Source of the DNA: Pseudobdellovibrionaceae bacterium
GTDB lineage: Bacteria > Bdellovibrionota > Bdellovibrionia > Bdellovibrionales > Bdellovibrionaceae
Reading direction: 5' to 3'
NCBI GenBank assembly: GCA_030158485.1
Contig: JAOASS010000006.1
Span: forward strand, 62,001 to 126,000
Length of the DNA: 64,000 nt
How positions within the stretch are numbered: the stretch's first letter is position 1; each line of letters starts with the position of its first letter. Made by a program: the position numbers and the translations under genes. Shown here one piece after another: positions 45,347-54,166 of this stretch. The notes below the pieces were generated by a model. That model had not been told where the DNA came from and did no database searches. It saw nothing but the letters and a program-made list of their open reading frames with translations.

Positions 45347-45486
45347 GTTTTAGAAGCTCATTTTCTGGAGATCTAGTTGATGATTCTTGGAACGCCTAGT
45401 CAGCAAGCTTCTACTCAGGGCGAAGTTGCCACATTTAAAGCTTCGTGAGACAACTCAGGCCTTCAATCTCTTGGTGAGGAGTTTTT

Positions 45487-46491
45487 ATGGCAAAAGTGCG
45501 TGTTGGTATCAATGGTTTTGGTCGCATCGGTCGAGTGCTTTTTCGTGAAGGTTATCAAGATTTAGAAATTGTTGGAATTAATAATTTAGACTCTTTAAGT
45601 GGGGCGGCTCATTTATTGAAATATGATAGTTCTCATGGAATTTTTGATGCAGAAGTTTCCCATGATGAAAAAAATCTTATCGTGAATGGGAAAAAAATTT
45701 ATTACAGTTCAACGAAAAATCCAGCTGAAATTCCTTGGAAAGATTGGGGAGTTGATGTGGTTCTTGAATGTACAGGGGCCCTTAAGAATCGTGAAGATTA
45801 TCAGAAGCATATTACAGCTGGTGCTAAAAAAGTTTTTATATCGGCGCCTGCAGATGGTGTCGATATAACAGTTGTGTACGGAATTAACCACGAAAGTTAT
45901 AAGCCTGATCAACATACTTTTATTTCAAATGCCTCTTGTACAACGAACTGTTTAGCACCACTGGCAAAAGTGCTACATGAAAATTTTGGTATTGAAAATG
46001 GTATGATGATGACAATTCATTCCTACACAAATGATCAGAAGATTCTAGATGCTTCCCACAAAGATCTACGTCGAGCACGATCGGCAGCGGTTTCGATGAT
46101 TCCGACGACAACGGGTGCGGCGAAAGCCGTGGGACTTGTTTTGCCACATTTAAAAGGTAAAATTGATGGCATGTCAGTTCGTGTGCCAACGCCAAATGTT
46201 TCACTAGTTGATTTTACATTTCGTTCAGAAAAAGACATGACAGTTGATTCCATCAACCAAGCTTTTATTAAAGCTTCAAACGAAAATTTAAAAGGTATTT
46301 TGCAGGCAGAAAAAGCGGAACTTGTTTCTGTTGATTTTAACGGAAACCCACATAGCTCCATTGTGGATTTAAAGTCGACAATGACCGTTGGCAGTCGAAT
46401 GGCTAAAGTTCTTTCTTGGTACGATAACGAAACAGGGTTTAGCAACCGCATGGTCGATATCATTCAATTCATGGCTCAAAAGGGAATTTAA
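45487..46491 (+). CDS. gap: Glyceraldehyde-3-phosphate dehydrogenase
   Basis: 334 residues with the NAD-binding GINGFGRIGR start, the catalytic ASCTTNCLAP (Cys near residue 151), the phosphate loop RRARSAAVSMIPTTTGAAKAVG and the C-terminal SWYDNETGFSNR. A GGTGAGGAG ribosome site precedes the ATG. It is the first gene of gap-pgk-tpiA, which make up the triose section of glycolysis. The 140-base region before it probably carries the promoter but I cannot place it. Confidence 0.98.
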   Translation: MAKVRVGINGFGRIGRVLFREGYQDLEIVGINNLDSLSGAAHLLKYDSSHGIFDAEVSHDEKNLIVNGKKIYYSSTKNPAEIPWKDWGVDVVLECTGALKNREDYQKHITAGAKKVFISAPADGVDITVVYGINHESYKPDQHTFISNASCTTNCLAPLAKVLHENFGIENGMMMTIHSYTNDQKILDASHKDLRRARSAAVSMIPTTTGAAKAVGLVLPHLKGKIDGMSVRVPTPNVSLVDFTFRSEKDMTVDSINQAFIKASNENLKGILQAEKAELVSVDFNGNPHSSIVDLKSTMTVGSRMAKVLSWYDNETGFSNRMVDIIQFMAQKGI

Positions 46492-46496
46492 TTATC

Positions 46497-47702
46497 ATGC
46501 ATGGTTTGAAAAACATTAAGACTTTGAAAGAATTTGAATTCCAAGATAAAACTGTTTTCTTGCGTTTGGATTTAAACGTGCCCATGGAAAATGGGCAAAT
46601 TTCAGACGAAACTCGTCTTTTGGCGGCATTGCCGACCATTGAATTTCTACGACAAAAAGGTGCTAAAATTGTAATGGCTTCCCACTTAGGTCGTCCGAAG
46701 TCGGCAGAGGACAAAGAATTTTCTTTAGAACCTGTCGCGCAAAAACTTTCAGAATATTTAAAAGCTGAAGTTTTATTACTTGATGAACCTGAAGGTCACA
46801 CTTTGAAGCATCTCTTGATGACTCTTCGTAAAAATCAATTTCTATTACTGGAAAATGTCAGGTTTATTCCTGGTGAAACAAAAGATTCACAAGAATTTGC
46901 AGAAGAGCTCGCTCCGTATTTTGACTTCTATGTGAATGATGCATTCGGAGCTTCCCACAGGGCCCATGCGACGATTCATGCATTGCCTAAACTGATGAAA
47001 AATCGTTGCATTGGTCTTTTAATTGAAAAAGAAATTAAATTTCTCGATCAACTTTTAGATAACCCGAAGCGTCCTTACTGGGCCATTTTGGGTGGAGCAA
47101 AAGTTTCTGATAAAATTGCTGTCATCGAAAAGCTTTTGGATCTAGTCGACGGATTCGTAATTGGTGGTGCCATGGCATATACTTTTTTAAAAGCGATGGG
47201 TCACAATGTCGGTAACTCTTTAGTCGAAAATGATAAGCTTCGCTATGCCAATGAAATGGTTGAAAGAATTAAAGCTCGTAATAAATCATTGTTATTACCA
47301 GTGGATCACTTGATCACAAAAAGCCTTAAAGACACTTCGAATCTTAAAACAACAAGTGATGTGAATATTCCTGAAGGTTATCTCGGAGTCGACATAGGAC
47401 CAAAAACAATTTCTCAATTTCAGTCAGCACTTCTTTCTGCTGAAACAATTTTTTGGAATGGGCCAATGGGAGTTTTTGAAAATCCAGAAATGTCGAAAGG
47501 AACTTTTGCTATTGCTAAAATTTTAGCAGAATCAAAAGGTCTTAAAATTGTGGGTGGGGGCGACAGTGCAGCAGCTGCTGAAGCTTCTGGGTATGCTGAT
47601 CAAATGACCCATATTTCGACAGGTGGAGGCGCTAGCCTTGAGTACTTACAAGGCGAACCTTTGCCGGGTTTAGAAGTGCTTCGTTATAAACATGGACGTT
47701 AG
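46497..47702 (+). CDS. pgk: Phosphoglycerate kinase
   Basis: 401 residues. The N-terminal domain shows VFLRLDLNVPMENGQI and SHLGRPK substrate sites. The C-terminal ATP domain shows GGAKVSDKI, WNGPMGVFE and the GGGDSAAA loop. The length is normal for a single-domain-pair enzyme with no fused triosephosphate isomerase. It starts 5 bases after gap and ends 8 bases before tpiA. Confidence 0.98.
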   Translation: MHGLKNIKTLKEFEFQDKTVFLRLDLNVPMENGQISDETRLLAALPTIEFLRQKGAKIVMASHLGRPKSAEDKEFSLEPVAQKLSEYLKAEVLLLDEPEGHTLKHLLMTLRKNQFLLLENVRFIPGETKDSQEFAEELAPYFDFYVNDAFGASHRAHATIHALPKLMKNRCIGLLIEKEIKFLDQLLDNPKRPYWAILGGAKVSDKIAVIEKLLDLVDGFVIGGAMAYTFLKAMGHNVGNSLVENDKLRYANEMVERIKARNKSLLLPVDHLITKSLKDTSNLKTTSDVNIPEGYLGVDIGPKTISQFQSALLSAETIFWNGPMGVFENPEMSKGTFAIAKILAESKGLKIVGGGDSAAAAEASGYADQMTHISTGGGASLEYLQGEPLPGLEVLRYKHGR

Positions 47703-47710
47703 GATCTTCA

Positions 47711-48427
47711 ATGAAACATAAAATTTTTGCTGCCAACTGGAAAATGTATAAAAACCCGCAAGCGACTCGGGATTTTTTCAAAAAAATGATTTCTTTTGAT
47801 TTGAAAGCTGAAATGATTTTTTTTCCTTCTGCTTTGTGTGTAGAAGCGGCGATAGAAGCAACGAAAAGTTCTAATATCCAAATCGGAATGCAAAATACCT
47901 ATCCTCAAAATGAAGGTGCTTTTACCGGTGAAAATAGCAGCGCAACTGCAAAATCCATGGGCTGTACGTCGGTTTTAGTAGGACATTCCGAAAGAAGATC
48001 TTTGTTTCATGAAAATGAAATATTGGCAGATAAAGTTCAGTTTGTTCAGTCAATTGGAATGAAAGCTGTTTTTTGCTTGGGCGAAACCCTAGAACAAAGG
48101 GAAACCAATCAAACTGAAAAAGTGCTCAGCCACCAACTGGAAACTGGTCTATCAAAAGCCAATAGTGAAAATTTAATGATAGCTTACGAACCGGTGTGGG
48201 CGATTGGTACTGGAAAAACTGCTTCGGCGGCACAAGCAGAAGCCGCCCATCAATTTATTTCTCAGTGGTTGGAAAAAAAGAATTTTAAAAAAACTCCTCT
48301 TTTATATGGCGGTAGTGTTAAACCAGAAAATGCAGCAGAACTTATTTCCCAGCCTCACATAAGTGGTTTTCTTGTCGGTGGGGCGTCTCTTGACCCAGAA
48401 TCTTTTAAGAAGATTTGCTCTGTTTAA
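47711..48427 (+). CDS. tpiA: Triosephosphate isomerase
   Basis: 238 residues, a little shorter than the usual 250. Active-site residues are in FAANWKMYK (Asn and Lys), VLVGHSERR (His), and the Glu of IAYEPVWAIGTGKTAS, with the phosphate loop LYGGSVKPENA. It is the last gene of the triose operon. No intrinsic terminator is obvious in the 36 bases before the convergent gene. Confidence 0.97.
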   Translation: MKHKIFAANWKMYKNPQATRDFFKKMISFDLKAEMIFFPSALCVEAAIEATKSSNIQIGMQNTYPQNEGAFTGENSSATAKSMGCTSVLVGHSERRSLFHENEILADKVQFVQSIGMKAVFCLGETLEQRETNQTEKVLSHQLETGLSKANSENLMIAYEPVWAIGTGKTASAAQAEAAHQFISQWLEKKNFKKTPLLYGGSVKPENAAELISQPHISGFLVGGASLDPESFKKICSV

Positions 48428-48463
48428 AAAATGAGAAAATGACGATTATTGTTACCAGCTCCT

Positions 48464-49438
48464 TTACGGTTCATTTGATTTTTTGTTTGTCGTCAAATTT
48501 TTTTCTCCATCTATATTGTTTTTCATATGTGCTGAAACAACTTTCATTTTTTCTAAAGCCCAGTTGCAAGTGGTTTTAATATCACGCCGAATGACATTTG
48601 CAGGAACGTTGCGTTTTTTTCCATTTTTTAATTCGGCAAAGGGATTATTTTGAATTCTATCATCATCACATAAGTTTGCGAAATCTTGAACGAAGCTATC
48701 ATACTGCGCAGGGTTTAATTCAGAGTTTATTTCAGCAGCTATTTGAGTTTCGCGAACACTCGAGAGCTTAGAACAAGCTTCTGTTGGCCATGCACCTTTA
48801 GACACGCAAAGTGGTTTTGCTACGTTTTCGCAGCCTTTTAGTTTTTCACATTTTTTTGGTAATTTAAGGCCAAATAAAATGGGATTGCACATTGTTTGGT
48901 TTTTTAAGCAAATCATTTGAGAAGAATCAACGCCTAGAATTTTAAAGTTTTCAGGAAATTTTTGTTGAGCTTGGCAGGGATCACTTTTTATGACCCAACC
49001 TGAATACATACATCTAAAGTAGGCGGTATCAGCAGAAGCAACAGGTTTTGAGCTTGGTTTGATAGATGCTGAAGAAGCTACTGAAGAAACTGTTTTTTGA
49101 AGATTCACATCATGAACATCCGTGAATGTGCTTGAATCCTGATTCATTTTTTTTCCAGTTTTAAGTGCGACTAATTTTTGAATATCTAGACTCGTCAAGG
49201 TCGTTGGTTTGATAACTGAAGCTGGACTACGTGACGATGTTGAAGTTTCGTCTTCTGAAGCCATATACAAACTTTGTTTGGCCATAGCTGCAAAAATTTT
49301 TTGAATTGATTTTAAATACTCAGCTTGTCGTTGTCGATTTAAGGATTTGAACTCTTGTGAGTTTAAAAGATAAGAGTCTGTGTTACCCAACGCCCTTAAG
49401 CTTCCAATAAGTATCAAAAGTAGGGTTAAAAATTTCAT
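48464..49438 (-). CDS. Exported Cys-rich protein coupled to the LAS-type peptidase gene
   Basis: 324 residues from the ATG at 49438, which overlaps the stop of the upstream peptidase gene (ATGA). A signal peptide (MKFLTLLLILIGSLRALG) is followed by a Ser-rich low-complexity region to about residue 120. A Cys-rich domain comes next, with short pairs such as FRCMYSG, MICLKNQTMCNPILFG, KCEKLKGCEN and LCVSKG. It is probably disulfide-bonded in the periplasm. I do not recognise the family. Co-translation with the peptidase suggests a common task on the cell wall. Confidence 0.65.
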   Translation of the reverse strand: MKFLTLLLILIGSLRALGNTDSYLLNSQEFKSLNRQRQAEYLKSIQKIFAAMAKQSLYMASEDETSTSSRSPASVIKPTTLTSLDIQKLVALKTGKKMNQDSSTFTDVHDVNLQKTVSSVASSASIKPSSKPVASADTAYFRCMYSGWVIKSDPCQAQQKFPENFKILGVDSSQMICLKNQTMCNPILFGLKLPKKCEKLKGCENVAKPLCVSKGAWPTEACSKLSSVRETQIAAEINSELNPAQYDSFVQDFANLCDDDRIQNNPFAELKNGKKRNVPANVIRRDIKTTCNWALEKMKVVSAHMKNNIDGEKNLTTNKKSNEP

Positions 49439-50931
49439 AGACTCACTCCATTTTCGCAAGATTCTTTAAGCTTTGGATTAATCACTGAATTTTCTTTGGA
49501 ACCTGTATTACTAGGAAAACAAATATGCAGATGAGTATCATGCACACCCGTTTTATCGTAACTACATCCACCTTGTCCGGTAATTTGACTTTCCATAGTC
49601 AGACAATTTGATTGTCCTAGTTTTTTAAGCATTCTCATCATCGGGCCCAACTTGCTATCAGCCATTCGCGAAGTATTAATATCAAGACATTCTCCATTTG
49701 TATGGGAAACATGCGGCCATGGACTGTTTTTTTTACCAGTGCGAACTTTATTTTTATGGTATGCATGACTGGCGTCTCCGAATTCGATTAAACAATCATC
49801 TTGCCCCTGACAAGCTTGATTCCATGACTTTAAAAATTGCATAAATCCGCATGCGACATCTGGTTTCAAGTAAGCATCGGCATTTCCTGGTTCTGCTCCG
49901 TAATGAAGTGAATTAAAAGGGCCTATTCTTTTTTGACCTTCACCCGTAAGTGGTATTTGAACGAATCCTCTCGAATCAACAAAGTTAATTTGAGATAAGG
50001 AAGAAGTTTTTTTAAGGTCACTGGCTTCTGCTGGAAGACCTAATGCTGGGAAGGATAAAATATGACGAATTGGGTTCAGAATAGATTCTTCAAGGGGCAC
50101 TAAAGATTTAAAAACATTATTTTGGCAAACAAAACAATTGGCATCAACGGGAAGATCAATTTGTTCACCTTTTTTATCGGCGACATTCATTAATTGAAAA
50201 ATAGGATAGTTTGTACATCGATCGGTTCCTTTTAAGCAGCATTGATTGACTTCATAACCATCAGGCCCTTGGTTTAATTTTAAGGCTAAAGGCAATAACG
50301 ATTTATAGTTATTATTTTTTAAATAATGATTCAGTTTTGTGAAAAGCTCAGAGTCTTGTTTGACAACAAAAATAAAGTCTTTTTGTTTATCAACTTTTTC
50401 TAAATCTGCAATTTTTAAAAAACCAGTACTTCCAACTTCTGCTTGCTGAATATTCGAAGATCCCACTGCTTTTGCGACTTCTTTTGTTTTTTTTAAATGA
50501 GCTTCCTGTAGTTTTTTATTTTCCGGTGGTAAGGAAATAACTTTTATAGGCACCCACTCTTGACCTTGAGACTTTGAAAACGTTCCTGTTTTTTCAATCA
50601 AATCACGGTATTGATCTGAAACTAAAACAAGAGATCTCTTAGGAACAATAAAAGGTTTTCCATCGGGCTTGTTTTTTTCATCCAGAGTTGTTTGGCCTTG
50701 GTAGTAGTTGGCATATTTATTTTCACGGCCTCTTTCAACAGCGTCTTGATCTGATTTTGCATCGTAACCCGTCGGAACAACAAAAACGGGTGGAGTTTTA
50801 ACAAAAGCTTGATTGCATTCTGTTTCAAGCTCCGCGGCCTTCAAACTTTGAGGTTTCAACACAAAGATTAAGACAGTATGAAGACTAAGAAAAATAGAAA
50901 TTAATTTTATCATCACAAGTAGGTTTCTCAT
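49435..50931 (-). CDS. Exported LAS-type metallopeptidase-like protein
   Basis: 498 residues with an N-terminal hydrophobic signal (about 7-27). The last 150 residues carry the zinc-site pattern of LAS enzymes (MepA/VanY/hedgehog fold): HTNGECLD (His, then Asp seven residues on) at about 405, and HDTHLHICF (Asp-x-His-x-His) at about 463. Such enzymes cut peptide bonds in murein. The 350 residues before it are unrecognised and contain four Cys (QCCLKG ... CFVCQN). Start ATG 50931; an internal ATG at 50913 is an alternative. Confidence 0.72.
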   Translation of the reverse strand: MRNLLVMIKLISIFLSLHTVLIFVLKPQSLKAAELETECNQAFVKTPPVFVVPTGYDAKSDQDAVERGRENKYANYYQGQTTLDEKNKPDGKPFIVPKRSLVLVSDQYRDLIEKTGTFSKSQGQEWVPIKVISLPPENKKLQEAHLKKTKEVAKAVGSSNIQQAEVGSTGFLKIADLEKVDKQKDFIFVVKQDSELFTKLNHYLKNNNYKSLLPLALKLNQGPDGYEVNQCCLKGTDRCTNYPIFQLMNVADKKGEQIDLPVDANCFVCQNNVFKSLVPLEESILNPIRHILSFPALGLPAEASDLKKTSSLSQINFVDSRGFVQIPLTGEGQKRIGPFNSLHYGAEPGNADAYLKPDVACGFMQFLKSWNQACQGQDDCLIEFGDASHAYHKNKVRTGKKNSPWPHVSHTNGECLDINTSRMADSKLGPMMRMLKKLGQSNCLTMESQITGQGGCSYDKTGVHDTHLHICFPSNTGSKENSVINPKLKESCENGVSL

Positions 50932-51207
50932 CGGTTCTTTTAATATGATGTCTTAAAGAAAGATGCTTTTTGCAAAAGTGGAAAAAAGACGACATAACGC
51001 GTAAAGTCATTAGTCAGTACAAAGCTTCTTAAGTTGAATCAAGGCGGGAATGAGACGCCTCATTTTTTGCATACTGAATTTGATAACGATAAACTAGACC
51101 TTAAGCCAGTGAGATATTCGGGCATATCGCATCGGTCGATGAAATTTGTGTGTGGGGAGAATAAACCCAATCTCTTAAGTTAGGGTCGTGAATTCAGGAT
51201 GGTCATC
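50932..51207. other. Intergenic region with overlapping alternative hairpins
   Basis: The 276 bases between divergent genes contain no ORF of note. Within it AGGCG (51042-51046) can pair with CGCCT (51056-51060), or AATGAG (51049-51054) can pair with CTCATT (51059-51064); both cannot form together. A T-run ends at 51068. This looks like a plus-strand terminator or attenuator although no plus-strand gene lies upstream. Confidence 0.45.
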
Positions 51208-51495
51208 ATGTTTTCTTCGACGAGCCGACGTCTTCATTTGAGACGTTGTCATAATTGTCATCACGTTAACGAATGTGAACAAGGGTTGATTCAATCTTGT
51301 TCTCATTGCCGAAAGACACTTGCACCCTTCTATTACTTCGATGAAAGTAAAGCCATGGGGCTTAAGTCAGAAGCAGAATCTTTGAGTGAATATAAAAGTT
51401 CAGCTCTGCCGTGGCGAGAATACCCACCCGTATTGGGTTTGACAGCCTACTGGGAAAATTTTGATGATCCAATTCCGAAGAGGTATTCGAAGTGA
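51208..51495 (+). CDS. Small zinc-ribbon protein
   Basis: 95 residues. Two CxxC-type knuckles (CHNCHHVNEC and CSHCRKTL) form a probable zinc ribbon in the first half. The second half ends with a Trp/Tyr-rich SALPWREYPPVLGLTAYW segment. The ATG at 51208 is chosen because AGGA lies 8 bases upstream; the ATG at 51199 overlaps that site. Its stop overlaps the ilvA start (GTGA), implying coupling. Function unknown. Confidence 0.72.
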   Translation: MFSSTSRRLHLRRCHNCHHVNECEQGLIQSCSHCRKTLAPFYYFDESKAMGLKSEAESLSEYKSSALPWREYPPVLGLTAYWENFDDPIPKRYSK

Positions 51496-52745
51496 GTGAA
51501 AGTGATAAGCGTGTGGAAAATAAAGTTCTAAGTCAAAAAATGTGTGTGACATTGGAAGATATCCGAAAGGCACGATCAAGACTAGCTTCGATTATTTTAC
51601 CAACAGCTGTTGACTTGAGCACGAGCGCTTCAAAACTGGTAGGTTCTGATATTTTTTTTAAATTTGAAAATACTCAAAAAACTGGAAGCTTTAAAATCCG
51701 CGGAGCTTATAATAAAATTGCACAGTTGACTGAAGCTGAAAAAAAAAGAGGCGTGATTTGCAGTTCAGCTGGAAATCATGCACAAGGAGTCGCACTTTCT
51801 GCGACACTAGCCAAAGTTAAATCGATTGTCGTGATGCCAATCACGGCACCACTTGCGAAAGTGGCGGCGACTCGTGGGTACGGAGCAGAAGTCATTCTTC
51901 ATGGTGAAATATACGATGAAGCTTTTGAAAAAGCGCAAGAACTTGCGAAAGAAAAAGATCTTATTTTTATTCATCCTTACGAAGATGAGAAAATTATCGC
52001 GGGCCAGGGTACGATCGGGCTAGAGCTTTATGAACAAATACCAAATCTTGATACAATTGTTGTTCCTATCGGAGGTGGTGGTTTGATCAGTGGTGTTGCA
52101 ATCGCCGCAAAGTCTTTAAATCCTAAAATAAAAATCATTGGAGTTCAAAGTTCACAAGCAGCAGGCATGTATGAACTTTTTCATCACAAAGCTTTGTCGG
52201 CACCACCTAGAAGAATTGCGACAATTGCCGATGGGATTGCAATTAAAAAACCTTCGGTCGCGATGTTAGAAAATTTTATTTCTCAGTTTGTTGATGAAGT
52301 TGTGACGGTGACCGATGATGAAATCGCAGAAGCCATTGTCTTTCTTCTTGAAAGAGCAAAAACTGTGACCGAAGGTTCTGGTGCTGCTGGTTGGGCCGCT
52401 GTTATGAATCGAACTTTGAACTTAGGCCGTAAAACATGCGTGCTCTTATGCGGAGGAAACATTGATCTCAATATTGTTGCAAAAATTATTGAAAAAGGTC
52501 AAATCAGGCGTGGGCGTTTGGTTCAGCTTTCTGTTATCGTAGAAGATATTCCCGGACGTTTAAATCAACTGACTGAAATCATCGCAAAAACCAGAGCTAA
52601 TATTTTACAAGTGCACCACGATCGACTCTCCCAAGGTCTGTTTCTTCGTGAAACTCGAATTGATTTTGAACTGGAAACAACAAGTCTTGATCATATTGAA
52701 TTAATAAAAGAGGCCGTTATTAAAATGGGTGGGCGCTTAGTCTAG
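51492..52745 (+). CDS. ilvA: Threonine ammonia-lyase (threonine dehydratase)
   Basis: A PLP enzyme making 2-oxobutyrate from threonine. The PLP lysine is in KTGSFKIRGA near residue 66. The SAGNHAQGVA and PIGGGGLISG phosphate loops follow, and CGGNIDLN closes the catalytic domain. A single C-terminal ACT domain (about 340-417) allows amino-acid feedback. At 417 residues it resembles the shorter TdcB-plus-ACT form rather than the 510-residue biosynthetic enzyme, so its role could be isoleucine synthesis or threonine breakdown. GTG start coupled to the zinc-ribbon gene. Confidence 0.94.
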   Translation: MSESDKRVENKVLSQKMCVTLEDIRKARSRLASIILPTAVDLSTSASKLVGSDIFFKFENTQKTGSFKIRGAYNKIAQLTEAEKKRGVICSSAGNHAQGVALSATLAKVKSIVVMPITAPLAKVAATRGYGAEVILHGEIYDEAFEKAQELAKEKDLIFIHPYEDEKIIAGQGTIGLELYEQIPNLDTIVVPIGGGGLISGVAIAAKSLNPKIKIIGVQSSQAAGMYELFHHKALSAPPRRIATIADGIAIKKPSVAMLENFISQFVDEVVTVTDDEIAEAIVFLLERAKTVTEGSGAAGWAAVMNRTLNLGRKTCVLLCGGNIDLNIVAKIIEKGQIRRGRLVQLSVIVEDIPGRLNQLTEIIAKTRANILQVHHDRLSQGLFLRETRIDFELETTSLDHIELIKEAVIKMGGRLV

Positions 52746-52773
52746 TTAGATAAAAAATGACAAGTTTCTGCGC

Positions 52774-52812
52774 ATCCAACTTAAGGCAAGCTTTTAAAAA
52801 GATCCAACTTAA
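52774..52812 (+). repeat. 11-bp direct repeat upstream of a lipoprotein gene
   Basis: ATCCAACTTAA occurs at 52774-52784 and again at 52802-52812, 28 bases apart, in the 154-base gap between ilvA and the lipoprotein gene. It could be a regulator binding pair, or chance. Confidence 0.4.
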
Positions 52813-52899
52813 AACTAAATAAAAAACGACTAAAGTCTCTTGAATTGCAGGACTCAAAGCCCGATAGGTCTTTCGAGAGTTTATTAATTTGGAGACTTT

Positions 52900-54138
52900 A
52901 TGAAACCCACATTTTTTGTGATTTCAGTGTTAATCGGGTTTAATTTTTTAACCATCACGGGTTGTTCTGGTGGTGGCAGCACAGCGGATCCTGCGGCAGC
53001 TCCAATCACGAATGATAATACCGGTTTTGATAGCGCAGAATTTTTTGTTGGAGTTGGTAATTCAGATAAAATTACTTCCCACACAAGAACAGACGCGTCG
53101 TTTTCAACGAGTTGTTCTATTCCTGCTAATACCACTAGCGAAGATATGACTTGTATTATTGATGTTCCAGAAGCAGATCTTCACTATCATGGATTAGAAA
53201 TTAGTTACAATGTACCAGAATCCATGTGTCGATATTTATCTCGTGAAACTTATTGGTTCTATAATCAAGAAGTTGGATATGGACCGACGGCAGTTCGAAT
53301 CAACAAAACTGTGAACGACGCCGGAGATGTTCTGTCATTTCAATGTTCTGTGAATGGTGGAGCCGTTGGGGCTTGTTCGGGACTCACTGAAATTGATGTG
53401 GACTCAAGTGATTCGACTGTGACTTGTAAGTATGATCGTACACAAATTGAATTAGCTAATTGTTGTTTTGGTGAATACACATTGACTCAGCAAACAACAA
53501 ATACAGATACCGCTGAAGTTTCAACAGAAACAAGTGAGAACAAATGGGGCGGTGACTGGAAGTCTTGTATTGGTGGTGCTGGGAAAACAAACTGGAGTTG
53601 GTTTTCCAGAAGTAATTTTCCTGTCAGCGTGGTCGAAGACGCTGAAGATGGGCTTGCTGAAGAGTACAAAATCACTTCGCCCTTAAATGCAACAACTGAT
53701 ACATGGAATTTATCGACTGCAAATTATTATACTCCGGCAACGCACACCCATGATGGATATATTGATGCTCGGTCAACGAATTTACCTTATTTTATAGATC
53801 CAGTCGATGATCGCGATGGTACTTTAATACCTGTAGCGAACCCAGCTTATACTTTTTCTTGTTTAGATGAATCTTATGAAATTCAAAACCGAATAAGTGT
53901 TTACGTCAGAGAATGGGACGTATACACAGATTATTTGGCATATATTGCAAGCGCAGGGGTCACTTCTGATCCAGATCGTCCAGGAGAAACAGAGCCTGCC
54001 GATTGCGATGGCGTTGATGGAAATTGTAATGATAAGTGGGATCTGGATGATTTTATAAATGAATATTTAACGGGTCCTTATGAAACAGCGACGGCAGCGT
54101 TAAGAAGACTTAATTTTCCAGAACAAATTTATGAATAG
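52900..54138 (+). CDS. Lipoprotein of unknown function
   Basis: 412 residues. A signal peptide ends in the lipobox TITGC, with Cys about residue 22, followed by SGGGSTADPAAAP, a typical lipoprotein spacer. The mature protein is Asp/Thr/Ser-rich with about a dozen Cys, including CCFGEY, CSVNGGAVGAC and a late DCDGVDGNCNDKWDLDDF acidic stretch that might bind calcium. No known family is recognised. An outer-membrane or surface location is likely. ATG at 52900 with a GGAG site. Confidence 0.7.
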   Translation: MKPTFFVISVLIGFNFLTITGCSGGGSTADPAAAPITNDNTGFDSAEFFVGVGNSDKITSHTRTDASFSTSCSIPANTTSEDMTCIIDVPEADLHYHGLEISYNVPESMCRYLSRETYWFYNQEVGYGPTAVRINKTVNDAGDVLSFQCSVNGGAVGACSGLTEIDVDSSDSTVTCKYDRTQIELANCCFGEYTLTQQTTNTDTAEVSTETSENKWGGDWKSCIGGAGKTNWSWFSRSNFPVSVVEDAEDGLAEEYKITSPLNATTDTWNLSTANYYTPATHTHDGYIDARSTNLPYFIDPVDDRDGTLIPVANPAYTFSCLDESYEIQNRISVYVREWDVYTDYLAYIASAGVTSDPDRPGETEPADCDGVDGNCNDKWDLDDFINEYLTGPYETATAALRRLNFPEQIYE

Positions 54139-54166
54139 AAATGAAACACTTACGTGGATCTTATTT

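Noticed and set aside
46035-46463. A 142-residue minus-strand ORF inside gap
   Set aside because: It is antisense to a highly conserved gene and arises from its codon pattern.
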